From: Nissolia schottii
Taxonomy: Eukaryota; Streptophyta; Magnoliopsida; Fabales; Fabaceae
Assembly: GCA_003254905.1 (NCBI GenBank)
Contig: QANU01003300.1
Coordinates: forward strand, 1 to 64,000
Length of the DNA: 64,000 nt
Direction of reading: 5' to 3'
Shown: in pieces, positions 41,861-53,405 of the stretch
Position numbering within the stretch: position 1 is the first letter of the stretch
Layout: the number at the start of each line of letters is the position of its first letter
The notes under the pieces: model-generated
The model's input: the letters and a program-made list of their open reading frames with translations, nothing else
The model's database searches: none
Told to the model about the DNA's origin: nothing
Made by a program: the position numbers and the translations under genes

Positions 41861-42624
41861 GATGATCAATCTCTCATTACCACCTAGGTTTCTTTTCTCA
41901 AAGTTCCCCTAGGTTTACTAACAATTCATTAATGGCCAGTTAATAAAAAGCATTAAGCATAGAGAAGATCAATTCACAACATACACAATTGAATAACGAT
42001 GAAATTAGAATTAGAAGAAAAGTATTAGGGTTACATCATCCTTCCAATCAAACAGGGAATTAGTTCATGATGAGAAAACTGAAATTAACAATCAATAATA
42101 AAAAGTTAGGAAAATACATAGAAGATAGGAAAACTTTGGGGTTGAATCGCGAGCGAATCTATCTTCTTCCATAGCGTTCTTGAATCGTTGTGAGCTCTCT
42201 CTCTCTCTCCACTTTGATGACGGAGAAAGTGATGAAAAACGTGAATGAATGTTGAATGAATTCAGAATTAATCCTTATTTTTCCCTCTGGTGTGTTTTAT
42301 CCTAGGTTTTCACGTGTTTTGGGCCTCTGCGATCGTTTCTTGCGTGAGATCCGCTGTGTCTCATGTGAGACGCTCTCTGTTTGCAACGTCTCGAGGAAGA
42401 TGGGAGAGGTGTCTCGCATAAGATGCCTTCCGGAATGCCAATCCTTGCTTCATTTTCTTGTATTTTCAAGCTCTGAAATACTTGAACAAACGTCAAACAT
42501 ACCAAAGATAAAAAAAGATATTTAAGTCCCAATAATCATGCCTCAAATTCACTAGATCTTAACTTATTCTAACTAAAAATTATATAAAAAGTAAATAAAG
42601 ATAACTCTTGTTGAAGAGTTATCA
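41861..42624 (-). mobile_element. solo LTR of another retrotransposon family (probable)
   Basis: On the minus strand it begins TGATAACTCTTC at 42624 with a terminal hairpin. It contains words such as GTCTCGC and GTGAGACGC in both orientations and a CT microsatellite at about 42188. The low-coordinate end and target duplication were not identified. The assignment rests on general resemblance to long gypsy LTRs. Confidence 0.4.
42600..42623. repeat. perfect 10-bp stem hairpin at LTR end
   Basis: GATAACTCTT, loop GTTG, AAGAGTTATC. Located at the presumed terminus of the LTR at 41861-42624. Confidence 0.85.
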
Positions 42625-43285
42625 GAGAATGAGTTGACAAAGAGAAAATGTTTTGAAATTACATTTTTTATTATATTTTGTGATCCTCACTCAATGTCAT
42701 TGTCACATTGTTAAGGGTGTCTAAATATTTGTGGTGTAAAAAACCATCATTGTTATTTATTTTCAGCATTAATTAAAAAAATTATTTTTTCCAAAGGTTT
42801 TGATGAGTATTACTAGTTATATTCATGCCTATTTGCGAATTTCTCATAAAGTTTTTCTTCTCTAATCGTTTTACCTTTTATTTTTGAAGAATTCTATAAT
42901 GAACCGTGATATTTAGCGTGCATCATGCATCTTGACACAAAAGCATGGTCTGCTATAGTCTGACCTGATCAAAACCATTTGTTAGTGTAACTGTTTCATT
43001 AAACTGTTTCATCAAAGTTTTTTGATAATTACTTATTTTTCATTTATTTCTCTCAAAAATTTCAACACTCTTCCTCTCCTCCTGTTGCGTAGCCTGCAAC
43101 TCCTTTTCTTCCAACACCTCTCTCTCAAATTGTCTCTCTTTCTTCTTCTCTTCCCAACAACTCCTTTGTGAAACCCACACAAACTACAACCGCCACTCAG
43201 ATCCGCACAACCGCTGACCAAATTTGTGCAAATGCCAGTTAGATCCGCACAAATTTTGGCCAGATCTATGCAACCCAAAGCATTT
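42625..43285. other. unassigned spacer
   Basis: A+T-rich to 43020, then C/T-rich. Between 43180 and 43270 the phrases ATCCGCACAA and CAGATC repeat irregularly. No gene seen. The last bases hold the left copy of the copia target duplication. Confidence 0.4.
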
Positions 43286-43290
43286 CAGGC

Positions 43291-43545
43291 TAATACGAAA
43301 ATCAGGGAGAGATGTGATCAATTGTTTGTAGAGGAAAAATGGAATAGCTTCGTTAATGAGCACAAGCATAATGTGCAGGTTATATACAAGAGTGATGGAG
43401 CATGGTATGCCCATTATTAATGTGTGCACAGCAAGCTCTCTCATTGTAGGTAGTTACAGCGAAAATAACGGAATTACAAATGGGAAAGTGAGATAGCTAA
43501 GACAAGCACGCGACAAGCTCGTGCGCTGGTGCTATATACTCGATA
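43291..43545 (-). repeat. copia 3' LTR
   Basis: 255 bases, adjacent to the polypurine tract on its coding side and to the target duplication CAGGC on its outer side. Confidence 0.93.
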
Positions 43546-46500
43546 TCCCCTCGCAAGCTGGCGATGGGTGGTAAATGTCAGCCATCCCAAGCTTGGAGAC
43601 GAGTCGTGAAAACACACGAAGTGGCAAGGCTTTGGTGAGGATGTCGGCACACTGTTCAGATGAGGAAAGGGGCACAAGCCTCATTAGACCTGCTTCGAAG
43701 CGTTCACACACAACATGGCAGTCAATGTCCAAGTGCTTGGTCCTCTCACCGAAGACGGGGTTGGCTGCGATGTGGAGTGCGCTTTGATTGTCACAGTGCA
43801 AGACAGCAGGGGACTTAAGGGTGCTTCGAAGGTCAGAGAGGAGAAATGTGAGCCACTGAAGCTCGCAGATAGCACCCGCCAAGGCACGGTATTCAGCCTC
43901 CGAAGATGACTGCGACACGGTTGTTTCCTTCTTAGCCTTCCACAAAACCAACGAGGCACCTATAAAAAAACAGTAGCTCGAGATGGACCTTCTGGTATCC
44001 AAACAACCCCCAATCCGCGTCGCTATAACCAACCAAATCAAGAGATGAGGCACAAGGGAAGAACAACCCACGACCCAGTGTACCCTTGAGGTAACGCAGG
44101 ATGCGCATAGCAGCTCTATGGTGCGTTTGTGTTGGTGCAGCAAGAAATTGACTAAGTTGCTGACATGCGAAAGCAATATCAGGCCGTGTTGAGGTGAGGT
44201 AAAGCAAACGCCCAACTAGCCTCCTATAGCCAACAATGTCGTCAAAAGGTTTCCCTGTATCCTGAAATAGCTTTACAGTAACATCAAGTGGAGTAGAGGA
44301 AGGCTTCGAGTTTATGGCACCCGTGTCCAGGAGGAGGTCTATACAGTATTTGCGCTGGCACAGGGATATGCCCTTTGGTGAGTGGGCCACCTCAAGCCCA
44401 ACAAAATACCGCAGCTCCCCAAGGTCTTTGATCCTGAATTTGTGGTCCAGGATGCCTTTAATGCGATGGAACTCGGTTAAGGAGTTACCCGCAAGGATGA
44501 TGTCGTCCACATAAACGAGCAGGGCCGTGAAGTGTGTTGAGTCTTGCTTAGTAAACAACGTGTAATCAGAACTGGCCTGGGAGTAGCCACAAGCCAGGAG
44601 CACGTGTGTGAGTTTCTCAAGCCACTGGCAGCTTGCTTGTTTGAGCCCGTAGAGGCTTTTGATAAGCCTGCACACCTTTCCTGGATGTGGAGACGAAAAA
44701 CCAGGAGGGATAACCATGTACACCTCTTCCTTTAAATCACCATGCAAGAAGGCGTTGTTAACGTCTAATTGGTGCAAGTGCCAGTGTTTAACTACTGCCA
44801 CTGCCAAGAGGGTGCGGATTGTGGTCATCTTGGCCACCGGGGAGAAGGTATCAAAGTAGTCTAGGCCCTCCACTTGGTTGTAGCCTTTAGCTACCAGCCG
44901 TGCCTTATATCTCTCCACTGTGCCATCTGCCTTTCTTTTGATCTTGTATACCCATTTATTCCCAATGGGAACATGTCTACTAGGCAGATCAGTAAACTCC
45001 CATGTGTTGTTCAGAGCCAGAGCAGCAAGCTCGGCCTACATGGCCTGTCTCCAGCATTCATGGCTGTTGGCCTCACTAAAATTCTTGGGCTCAACCTCAG
45101 CATCAAGAGCACAAACAAAGGAATGCATAGGGGAAGATAATGCTTTGCATAAGACATATTTGGATAGAAGATACTTACAGCTCGAGTGATTGAGAGCTGG
45201 TATATCATTGCTTGGCTGCATTACTTGGTTAGAGATGTAGTCTTGAAGCAAAGCAGGAGGTTTCCTCATTCTTGTTGAGGTTCTGTGTTGTTGTGGTTGG
45301 GATGTTACAGGGTTAGGCTGTGTTTCAGGAGGTGCTTCATCTGGTGAGGTGATGGGTGTGGGTGCTGCTACTGTGGGCAGTGGAGGTGAAGGCTGATGTG
45401 TGTCTGGGATTGCAGGGTGTGTACAGGATGGATCCAGGAAATTGTGTTCTATAGGCATGAGTGGTGCTGGTTCTGCAAGAGGCAGTGTGCTGAAGTTAGT
45501 GGACCAATCTTTGTAGGGAAAGATATGGTCAAAAAACCTTACATTCCGGGAGACATGAATGGTGAGTGTTCTTAAATTGAAAACAACATACCCCTTTGTT
45601 CCAGGCCTAAAGCCAATAAAAATGCATTTATCTGCCCTGGGGTCAAATTTATCCTTGTCTGCCACCAAGGTAGAAGTGTAACATAAGCCACCAAAGGACT
45701 TAAGCAGACTTAGGTCAGGTTTGTCACCATAAAGGATCAGGAAAGGGGACTTGTTACTAAGTAAAGGTGCTGGCATTCGGTTTATAAGGTAAGTGGCATG
45801 TATGATGGCATATGACCAAAACTTCTTGGGCAGTTTTGACTGATACAACAGTGCTCTTGCCACATTGAGCACATGTTGGTGCTTTCTTTCAACTCTAGCA
45901 TTTTGCTGAGGTGTTTCTCTGCAAGATGTTTGATGGATGATCTCCAAAGAATCATATGGACTAGGGATGCTAAATTCTGGCCCATTATCACTCTTTATCA
46001 CCTTAATTTTGCCATTGAATTGGTTTAAGATGAAAGCCACAAATTTCATAACACTAGGCATAACTTCTGATTTAGTTTTCATTAGAAAGATCCAGGTGAA
46101 CCTGCTGTGATTATCCACAGCCGTGAGAAAGTATCTATGTCCATGGTAACCATCAATTGAAAAGGGGCCCCAAATGTCCATATGGATGAGCTCAAACTTT
46201 TCCAAGGCTCTTGAATTACTAATTTCATAAGGTAACCGAGTTTGTTTTGCAAATTGACATATGTCACAGGGTAAATGGAAATTATTATTCTTGATGTATG
46301 GGAATTGGTTACTAATAATTGTCAATCTATGAGGGGAGGGGTGGCCTAATCTATAATGCCATAAGGCTTCTTCAGAAATTGAGGCAGTCTGAGTGATTGT
46401 AGCTATAGTTGTTGCAGCAGTTGTGGTGAGAGGTACTGTTGTTGCTGTTCCAGGTAGAACTTGTGAAACTTCTTCAACCAAGTAATACAAACCAATCAAT

Positions 46501-47168
46501 TGCTTACCAGTACCAATCAGCCTCTTGCTGCTCATATCCTGCAAAACACATTTATCAGACATAAAAGTCAATGTGTAATCTCTGTTGCAAGTCAACTTAG
46601 AGATAGAAATCAGGTTTATCCTGAACTCAGGCACAAATAGCACATCCTTAAGCTTCAGTCCAGAAGTAAATATCACAACTCCTGAGACCTTTGCTATCAT
46701 GTTTGCACCATTAGGCAACTTTACTTGTACTGGCCTAATATTTTTATAGCTACTGAACATAGACAGATTTGAACAAATTTGGTCTGTAGTTCCTGAATCA
46801 AGTATCCAGGAGTTATAATGCATACCTGAATCACTTGAGTTCACAGAGTGATCAATACTGACTTGAGAAACTTGTGCTGTTTGATTCTTCTGCATCAAAG
46901 CAATTAATTCTTTATACTAATCTTGAGTCAAATTGAAGGAGTTCACAGCTTGCTACTGTTGTGGAGGATTTGTCACTGAGGTCGAATCTTGTTTCACCTC
47001 TTCAGTAGTGGAATTGCAATTAGCAGTCGAGTTGTTCCTAGATCTCCAATTGGCTGGATATCCTATGATCCGAAAACATTCATCATAGGTGTGGCCTGAC
47101 TTTCCACAATTCGTGCATGATTTACCATTTCCTTTCTGCTTAGAGCCTGTTTTTCCACTTGCAGCAGC

Positions 47169-47385
47169 CATGGTTATTAAACTCTCGAGTTAACACTCAT
47201 GTAAACTCTTTTTCGGTAAACTCATACAAGTTTAAGTAAACTCTCGATTTTACTAGCGAGTTTACGAGTTAAAATCTACTTACGAGTTTACGAGTTTACC
47301 TCAAGATGTATAAATTTAATAACTTTTTTAGATACTTAGTTGACTTTGTGTGTGTAAGAAAATATCTATTAAGTTTTCTAAGCCG

Positions 47386-47424
<39 letters not shown>

Positions 47425-47682
47425 NCAAACTATAAAGAAATACATGTACAGAATAAAGTATGACATAACTAAGTGTCATGCAATAAGGTATATTTTATGA
47501 TATTTTTTCATTTATTTTATTTTAAAGTTAACATTATTCAATGTCAATTATACATACAAAATTTAATCATGTTTAGTTCCTAATTATATTGCTTATAACA
47601 TATATAGTTTACGAGTCAAGTTTACGATTCGAGTTTGCTAGCTTTCACGAGTTTACTTAAACTCTCGAGTTTGACAACTTTG
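47169..47682. mobile_element. CATRGTTAT MITE, copy 1 (514 bp) inside copia gag
   Basis: The ends are CATGGTTATTAAACTCTCGAG and, reverse-complemented, CAAAGTTGTCAAACTCGAGAG. The 8-bp flanks GCAGCAGC and GCACCATC match at 6 of 8. Element plus one flank is 522 bases, a multiple of three, and the gag frame is in phase on both sides. The terminal regions repeat GAGTTTAC/GTAAACTC words. It contains the (TA)n tract and the single N. Confidence 0.8.
47389..47424. repeat. (TA)n microsatellite ending in an N
   Basis: About 17 TA units followed by an ambiguous base at 47425, so the true length is uncertain. Confidence 0.9.
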
Positions 47683-48517
47683 GCACCATCATTTATCAAA
47701 ATTCTATTCTCATCATCTGCTCCACTTTCTAATTCTCTTTCTTGTTGTGAAACTAAAGTGAAGACACGGTTCAATGGAGGGAGTGTTTCACTCATAAGGA
47801 TCTACGATCGGACTTGGCTAAATCTCTCATCTAAGCCAGTGAGGAACCTCAGGATATAATCCTGCTCTCTGTGTTGTCTATTGTTCCTAGTAGCCAAGCA
47901 AGAGCATCTAACAGCACATACACACTCTATGCAAGGCCTATAATTCTCTAGTTCTTCCCACATTGATTTCAATTCGGTGAAATAGTCAATTACTGACAAA
48001 TTACCTTGTTGCAGCGTGTAAAGATCATGTTGCAACTTCGCAATTCTCAGAAAATCACTCTGAACAAAACGTTCTTTCAGATCCTTCCAAACCACAGCTG
48101 CATCCTCTATGCGGTCGATACTCCTAGCTATCGCTTGCGACACCGAGTTCATTATCCACGAATGAATCATCGTGTTGCAGTGCTCCCAGGCCTCGAACAG
48201 AGGATGGAACTCATCAGGTCTTTGGATCTCTCCAGTGAGGAACATAAACTTGTTCTTCGCCACCAGCGCTCGTCTCATCGATCTGCTCCACCGATGATAG
48301 TTAGAGCCTGTTAAAGCGGCTGGAACAATGACTAGCGAGGGGTTCTAGCTCGGATGTAAGTAGTAAGGGCTTGCTGGATTTTGCAGAAGATCGCCATGTC
48401 CACCGCCAGGAGCTTTACCACCGGAGCTTCCTGTCGCAGCGTTTCCCTTGCCTCCTTGTGAATGCCCCATAGTAGAGTAAGCGTAGCAGAGCTCTGAAGA
48501 TCAGAGCTCTGATACCA

Positions 48518-48772
48518 TAATACGAAAATCAGAGAGAGATGTGAGCAATTTTTTGTAGAGGAAAAATGGAATATCTTTGTTAATGAGCACAAGCGTAATG
48601 TGCAGGTTATATACAAGAGTGATGGAGCATGGTATGCCTATTATTAATGTGTGCACAGCAAGCTCTCTCATGCTAGGTAGTTACAGCCAAAATAACAAAA
48701 TTACAAATGGGAAAGTGAGAGAGCTAAGACGAGCACGCGACAAGCTCGTGCGCTGGTGCTATATACTCGATA
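48518..48772 (-). repeat. copia 5' LTR
   Basis: 255 bases, adjacent to the primer-binding site (48506-48517) and to the outer target duplication CAGGC (48773-48777). Confidence 0.93.
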
Positions 48773-49408
48773 CAGGCTTCCACCACACAACCTTGACACG
48801 TGCGACTACAACATCGATGACCCACTAGTTAATCAGTTGTGTTGTTATGAGTACCACTGCCTCTTTCATTCATTTTGTTTCTTTTTATTTTTTTATTTTT
48901 TTATTCTATGTCCTATATCATTTCTTTTTTCTGTAGAAGCTGAAGTTTTTGGTGGTTATAAAATCTAGTACTATAAATATTGAATATTGATGCAGTAAAT
49001 TAACTTTTGTTGATGGGATTTTTTTTATATGGCTAATATTGGAATAATCCCCTATTTGTTGGAGCTATTCATTTTTTTTTCCTCAATAAAGACATGACTT
49101 TTTGTTTTTGAAATTCTGGGGTTTAATTACTTGTTGATGATGATGGTTGATGACGATGGAGATGGATGAAACTTGTTGAAACTAATACACCATGAAATTT
49201 GTTGCCTTTAAGATCAAGATCTATAAGGAAGGAATAATAATCATAGATATGAATAAATCAAAAGAAAAATTTCAAATCTAAAAAAAATCACAGATCTTGA
49301 GAAAACGTCATATCATCGCCGCCCCACTGCGTGCGCCACCGCCAAATCCATCTTCCAACCTTGCTCAGATTGTCACTTAAATGTCTTTTTTAATTTTGCT
49401 CTATGACT

Positions 49409-49613
49409 ATTAAAAGTGGGGTTAAGCAAGGTAAGCGGCTTGATATCGTTTAAGTGAGGTCCCGAGTTCGAGACCTTGTGTACGCAGTTATTTCTGTTGG
49501 GAGACTCACCCGCCATAGCCAGGTGCACGACTCTGGTCGACCCATATTAGTCAAAGCTAAGCCTTGGATACTGGGTAGGCAACCTAAAAAAAATAAATTA
49601 AAAGTGGGGTTAA
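49409..49613 (+). mobile_element. tRNA-derived SINE with 17-bp target duplication
   Basis: The exact direct repeat ATTAAAAGTGGGGTTAA flanks a 171-base body (49426-49596). The body has a tRNA-like head with GTAAGCGGCTTG (A-box-like, near 49431) and GAGTTCGAGACC (B box, 49464-49475) and ends in an A-rich tail. These are hallmarks of RNA polymerase III SINEs mobilised by LINE enzymes. The duplication is perfect, so the insertion is probably young. Confidence 0.87.
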
Positions 49614-50245
49614 TATACTAATAATAGATAGCATACCTCCTATTAACGGTTGCAAGACCATAAGGTCAACCATGACACACCATACACCACAAGGTTCATC
49701 AGGCTCCTTAATTTTAAGGTGCATCATAGTCCGCACCTTTATTTTTCATACTGTTTCGTGATAGACATGGAAACGGCTACCTGTGTGCTATTGTGTAGAA
49801 GGAACAAATTTTCTTTTGAAAAATTCAAGTCATTTATCGATTCCTTTCTGTTATTCTATTCTTACTTCTTTTTCTCCTCCGACACATCTTTATTCCCTTC
49901 CACCCTTGGATACCAAAAATACTCGGGTAATCATGAAGTATATTTAATGTTTATTCTATAAGTATCATAAATTATTGATTTAAACTTATATTGTTTAAAA
50001 TATATTAAAAGTTAATAACCAATGATTCATGATACTCATTGAACACATATTAAATATGTTCTATGAAGATCCAAATATCTCTCCTTGCGCGTGTATACAC
50101 ACACATAAATATATAAAGGCTAGCTAAACAAACTTCAATCGTAGCTTCTTCGTTGAGGGAAAACACACATAAATGAAAGAGGAAAAGAGGCGAGAAAGAA
50201 AGGAGCTGCAGAAAATAAAAACAATTTTTGCAGATTGCTCTGGGA
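49614..50245. other. upstream region of the PP2 gene
   Basis: A+T-rich, no transposon recognised; presumably the promoter of the PP2-like gene. CACACACATAAATATATAAAGG near 50098 includes a TATATAAA-like motif about 140 bases upstream of the proposed ATG. Confidence 0.4.
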
Positions 50246-51980
50246 ATGCCTTCCAACAAACCTCATCACACCTCAGATTCAAGTTGCGTGAAACGGGCAA
50301 GTATACGTTTTCTACTATTTTACAGATACAAATTTCATTCATCCCACATATATACGTGCTCCACATAACTCAAAATTTATCTTATTTCCCTAGGGACTTA
50401 ATTCACCGATAAAAAGCTTTGAAATGTTTGTTTTGAAATGTTTGTTTTCATGCCAATAGAAAGCGGGCACTGGTTAGATAGAAAATTAGAATCGAAAGGT
50501 CTCTAAAACCGGCTGATTTTCACATTCTTTTTTTTTTTTTTAAATTGCCGGTTATATCGATTTTTGATAGCTTCATCTATTTTAGATCATATTTGATGGA
50601 AAACGATTCATAGGTCCAATCAGATTACGGGACAAGTCCCATAAAAGTTGCCTTAATATATATGCTTGAGTTTATTAGGTGGGTGTTTTAGGTTGGGTGA
50701 AAGTAGAACAAAGAGCACCAATTAAAGTAAATGAGATAATTTGAACCTTTTTCTTATTTAACATAGAAAAAAATAGGAAGTCAAACATGGTTGATTGAGT
50801 TGGTAAGTATAACAAACTGACTCATGTAGTCTCACTGAAACTCAATTTTTTTTTTCACCTCCCATTATTCAAAACTTCTTAATTATAGAAACAGGAAGCG
50901 AAAATCAATAAGTAATATATGTTTTTGATTAATGAGTAATTCATGCCTTTGATTAATAAGTAATATATGGTTTCCGTTGGTTATCGTTATTTTTCTTCTT
51001 TGAATTGAATTATTTTATACAAATTGCATAAGAAATTCATTCATGCGAGAGATTTCCAATAAGAAATGACTGCAATATAATTGCAGTGCAACAAAAATAA
51101 AACAAACCCAACAGAGAAAAGCCATGTATTTATAACAACTTCAATAATAATGCGTGCAGGTTGCCAACGGGTATGAGATATTACCAAGGGGACTCAACAT
51201 TATCTGGGGCAATGATTCTCGATACTGGAAAATACCCGAGTGAGTATCATGATTGTATTACGCACTTCTTTTTAATTTTCAGAGTGAAAATCAAATTTTG
51301 TGTATCTAAAATTTAATTTTATATATAGTTACTTCATTGAGTATCAACAAAGCCCAATTGGTAAATAGCTGAGTTCTTTAAACATTTGTTTAGTGGTTTA
51401 ATTCCTCACATTATGTATGAAAATTTTTTTGTTGGAACAGACATATACCCTTCAATGCCTCTCTCAACAAAATACTTGAAATTAATAGTTGTTAATGCTC
51501 ATGGAACATGTCTTTATGCAACACGCATTAAACGTGATCCATTACCACACAAATATTTCTCTCTAATTTTAATGTGAGAGAAAAGAACTAAATTTGCTTT
51601 GTACCCAAATCATTAATTTCAGAGATGGTAATGCAGAGCTGATACAAGTTTCATGGTTGGAAGTGTCAGGCAGTGTGCCTCTGGAGAGGGGCAAGACATA
51701 TGTAGTTCAATTCGACGTGAAAGTGAAGGACGATGGATTCGGTTGGAATGGCGCTGGGGTCCTCGTGATGGCTAAAGTTGGGAAAAGGGGACCCTACAAA
51801 TTCAAGGAAGCGACTCTAAATGCAGGTCAGGAACTTACCATTCCATTAGACCCACTCAAAATTAAAGTTGATTCAAATGCCACAGAGCTGCAGCTTTATT
51901 TCGGATTATATGAAGTGTGGAGCGGAAAATGGAAGGGAGGCCTGGAAATTATCAAAGCCAGGGTCGTACATGAGAACTGA
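50246..51980 (+). CDS. Phloem Protein 2-like protein (PP2-A9/A10 type), three exons
   Basis: PP2 proteins are phloem lectins of companion and sieve cells that bind GlcNAc-type sugars; A9/A10-type members are small and consist of little more than the PP2 domain. Secure exons are 51160-51239 (VANGYEILPRGLNIIWGNDS, then RYWKIP) and 51623-51980 (VSWLEVSGSVPLERGKTY, VVQFDVKVKDDGFGW, LQLYFGLYEVWSGKWKGGLE, end RVVHEN-TGA). They join in frame across a GTGAGT donor and TTTCAG acceptor. The first exon is tentative: 50246-50287 (MPSNKPHHTSDSSC) with a weak GTGAAA donor is the only nearby ATG exon I found that keeps phase. The alternative GTATAC donor at 50301 breaks the frame. The total is about 159 residues. 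No signal peptide is seen. Confidence 0.82.
51160..51239 (+). CDS. PP2-like gene exon 2
   Basis: GTGCAG acceptor, in-frame VANGYEILPRGLNIIWGNDS, then donor GA/GTGAGT. LNIIWGNDxRYW is the family's opening motif. Confidence 0.9.
51623..51980 (+). CDS. PP2-like gene exon 3
   Basis: TTTCAG acceptor; the exon completes a Glu codon, then reads DGNAELIQVSWLEVSG to the stop at 51978-51980. It holds most of the PP2 domain. Confidence 0.92.
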
Positions 51981-52789
51981 TCATAATTTACTAATTCGAA
52001 CAAGTGAGATTGTGTTCGGTTTGTATTTGGGTCAGAGTATGATCATATATATGTATGTGTATGTATGCATATGTATGTATGTATATGCTCTGTGCTGGCT
52101 GGCTCTATTACAAGTGCGCTGAGGACAGCAGTATATGTGCTCTGGTTGCGTGTTGGTAAAATAACAACCGTATTGCGTGTTGAAAGAAGTAAAGGTTTCT
52201 AATATTATTGTAATAAAAACATTTTCTAATAAATTAATTGATTTTAATATTATATTTTATGTTTTATGTGTTTTTTTGGGTGAAAAATGTTTTGCGATTT
52301 GTCGACAGATAAATGATATTTGAATAATTGATTTTATTAGTTGTTTGCACATTTCAAAATCGATGTAAAAATAGTAGGGGTCATCTACGATTCACTTGTA
52401 AAAAAGATCGACTGCATCCACTCTTAATAAACTAAGATTGGTGCAGAGAACATTTCATTGATGTGTGAGAAATCAGTTACAATAAAATAAAAAAGATGAT
52501 GAAATTAGCTTCACTTGGAGTTTATATGCAGAGTTCTGCTACACGTACACCAAAAATCATACACTATACATACACCTCGTACTTATATACATAAAGTTTG
52601 TGTTTTAACTCATGTAATGTTTGTGCACTTAATTAAGTATAATTGAGAGTATCATTTACAAATTTGTAATGTTTGTGCACTCGTGAGAATAAAGTTTGTG
52701 TATTATTAATGGTGTATGTATGAGTGTATAAAATTGGGTGTACATGTAGCATTTTTATTCTATACATGGATTGAGGTATGAATGGGAGG
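51981..52789. other. PP2 3' flank
   Basis: Contains a GTAT/ATGT-rich microsatellite at about 52048-52087 and A+T-rich spacer; no gene seen. Confidence 0.4.
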
Positions 52790-53366
52790 ATTCTAAGATA
52801 ACTTCAGAGTCAAGTAAAGTAACTAACTCAACTAAGTCTACAACTGATCTGCAACTAACATAACAAATTTTGTAACTAAATAAAACTCTATTTTATTTAC
52901 ATATATTATCTAATACCCCCCTGTTGAGGAATGTATATCCAGCTTCGTAATGTGATGTTGAAGAGGATGAGTTGGTAAGGCTTTTAGCGAAGATGGTGGC
53001 TGTTTGATTGTGGCTAGTGATAGACAACAAGTGAATGAGACCAGATTGTAATCTTTCCCTAACAATGTGACAATCTATCTTAATGTGTTTTGTTCTTTCA
53101 CGAAAAATAGGGTTTTGGCAAAGTGTATAGCTGAGAGATTGTCACAATAAAGACATATTAGAGTTTGAAATTGAACATTTAAGTCTTTGAAAAGGTAGAC
53201 TAGCCAACTTCACATATGGGGAAGGCTAATGATCTATATTCTGCCTCTAATGAGTATTTGGCTATGGTATTCTGTTTCTTACATTTATAGGATACTAATG
53301 TTGTGCCTAAAAATGGGCAAAAACCAGTGATTGATCTTCTTGAATCCTTGCAGCCTGCCTAATAAG
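52790..53366 (-). pseudogene. copia RNase H and 3' LTR start (fragment)
   Basis: Minus-strand frames contain VSYKCKKQNTIAKYSLEAEY and CEVGWLVYLFKDLNVQF followed by CDNLSAIHFAK, the copia RNase H core. The polypurine tract AGGGGGG precedes TATTAGATAATATATG at about 52914, again an LTR starting with TA. A gypsy LTR end at 53367 cuts the upstream part. Confidence 0.75.
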
Positions 53367-53405
53367 TGTAACACCCTAACTAGCTAATTATGCTCGAGTT
53401 GTAAT
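53367..53405 (-). mobile_element. Ty3/gypsy LTR 3' terminus remnant
   Basis: The plus strand reads TGTAACACCCTAACTAGC, the inverted LTR 3' end. Only 39 bases remain before the next LTR starts. Confidence 0.6.

Larger units (their letters stand above)
43532..48470 (-). pseudogene. copia gag-pol polyprotein (inactivated)
   Basis: The frame starts MGHSQGGKGNAATG at 48470 and keeps one phase to about 44015 apart from the nested MITE. Order: gag (TGSNYHRWSRSMRRAL), zinc knuckle CTNCGKSGHTYDEC, protease (WILDSGTTDQIC), pre-integrase HHCC (HYRLGHPS, CDICQFAKQTR), integrase Asp-Asp-Glu (HMDIWGP, KSDNGPEF, QQNARVERK), RT (RYKARLVAKGYNQ, YVDDIILAG) and RNase H (SSSEAEYRALA, HCDNQSALHIAA). Catalytic residues of IN and RT are retained. 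In-frame TAGs lie at 48345, 47802, 46953, 46917 and 45036. A frameshift near 44015 (DADWG, then GCLDTRRSIS in another frame) separates the RNase H. It cannot make a full polyprotein but was nearly autonomous recently. Confidence 0.94.
43291..48772 (-). mobile_element. nearly complete Ty1/copia retrotransposon
   Basis: Two 255-base LTRs (43291-43545 and 48518-48772) flank gag-pol. The 5-bp target duplication CAGGC is exact (43286-43290 and 48773-48777). The LTR ends are TA...TA (minus strand TATCGAG...CGTATTA) rather than TG...CA. A primer-binding site for initiator-Met tRNA (minus strand TGGTATCAGAGC, 48506-48517) adjoins the 5' LTR and a polypurine tract (GCGAGGGGA) adjoins the 3' LTR. The LTRs differ at about 14 of 255 positions by eye. 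A 514-base MITE is nested in gag. Confidence 0.95.

Noticed and set aside
44314..45189. Plus-strand frames within the copia pol region
   Set aside because: Antisense shadows of the minus-strand reverse transcriptase.
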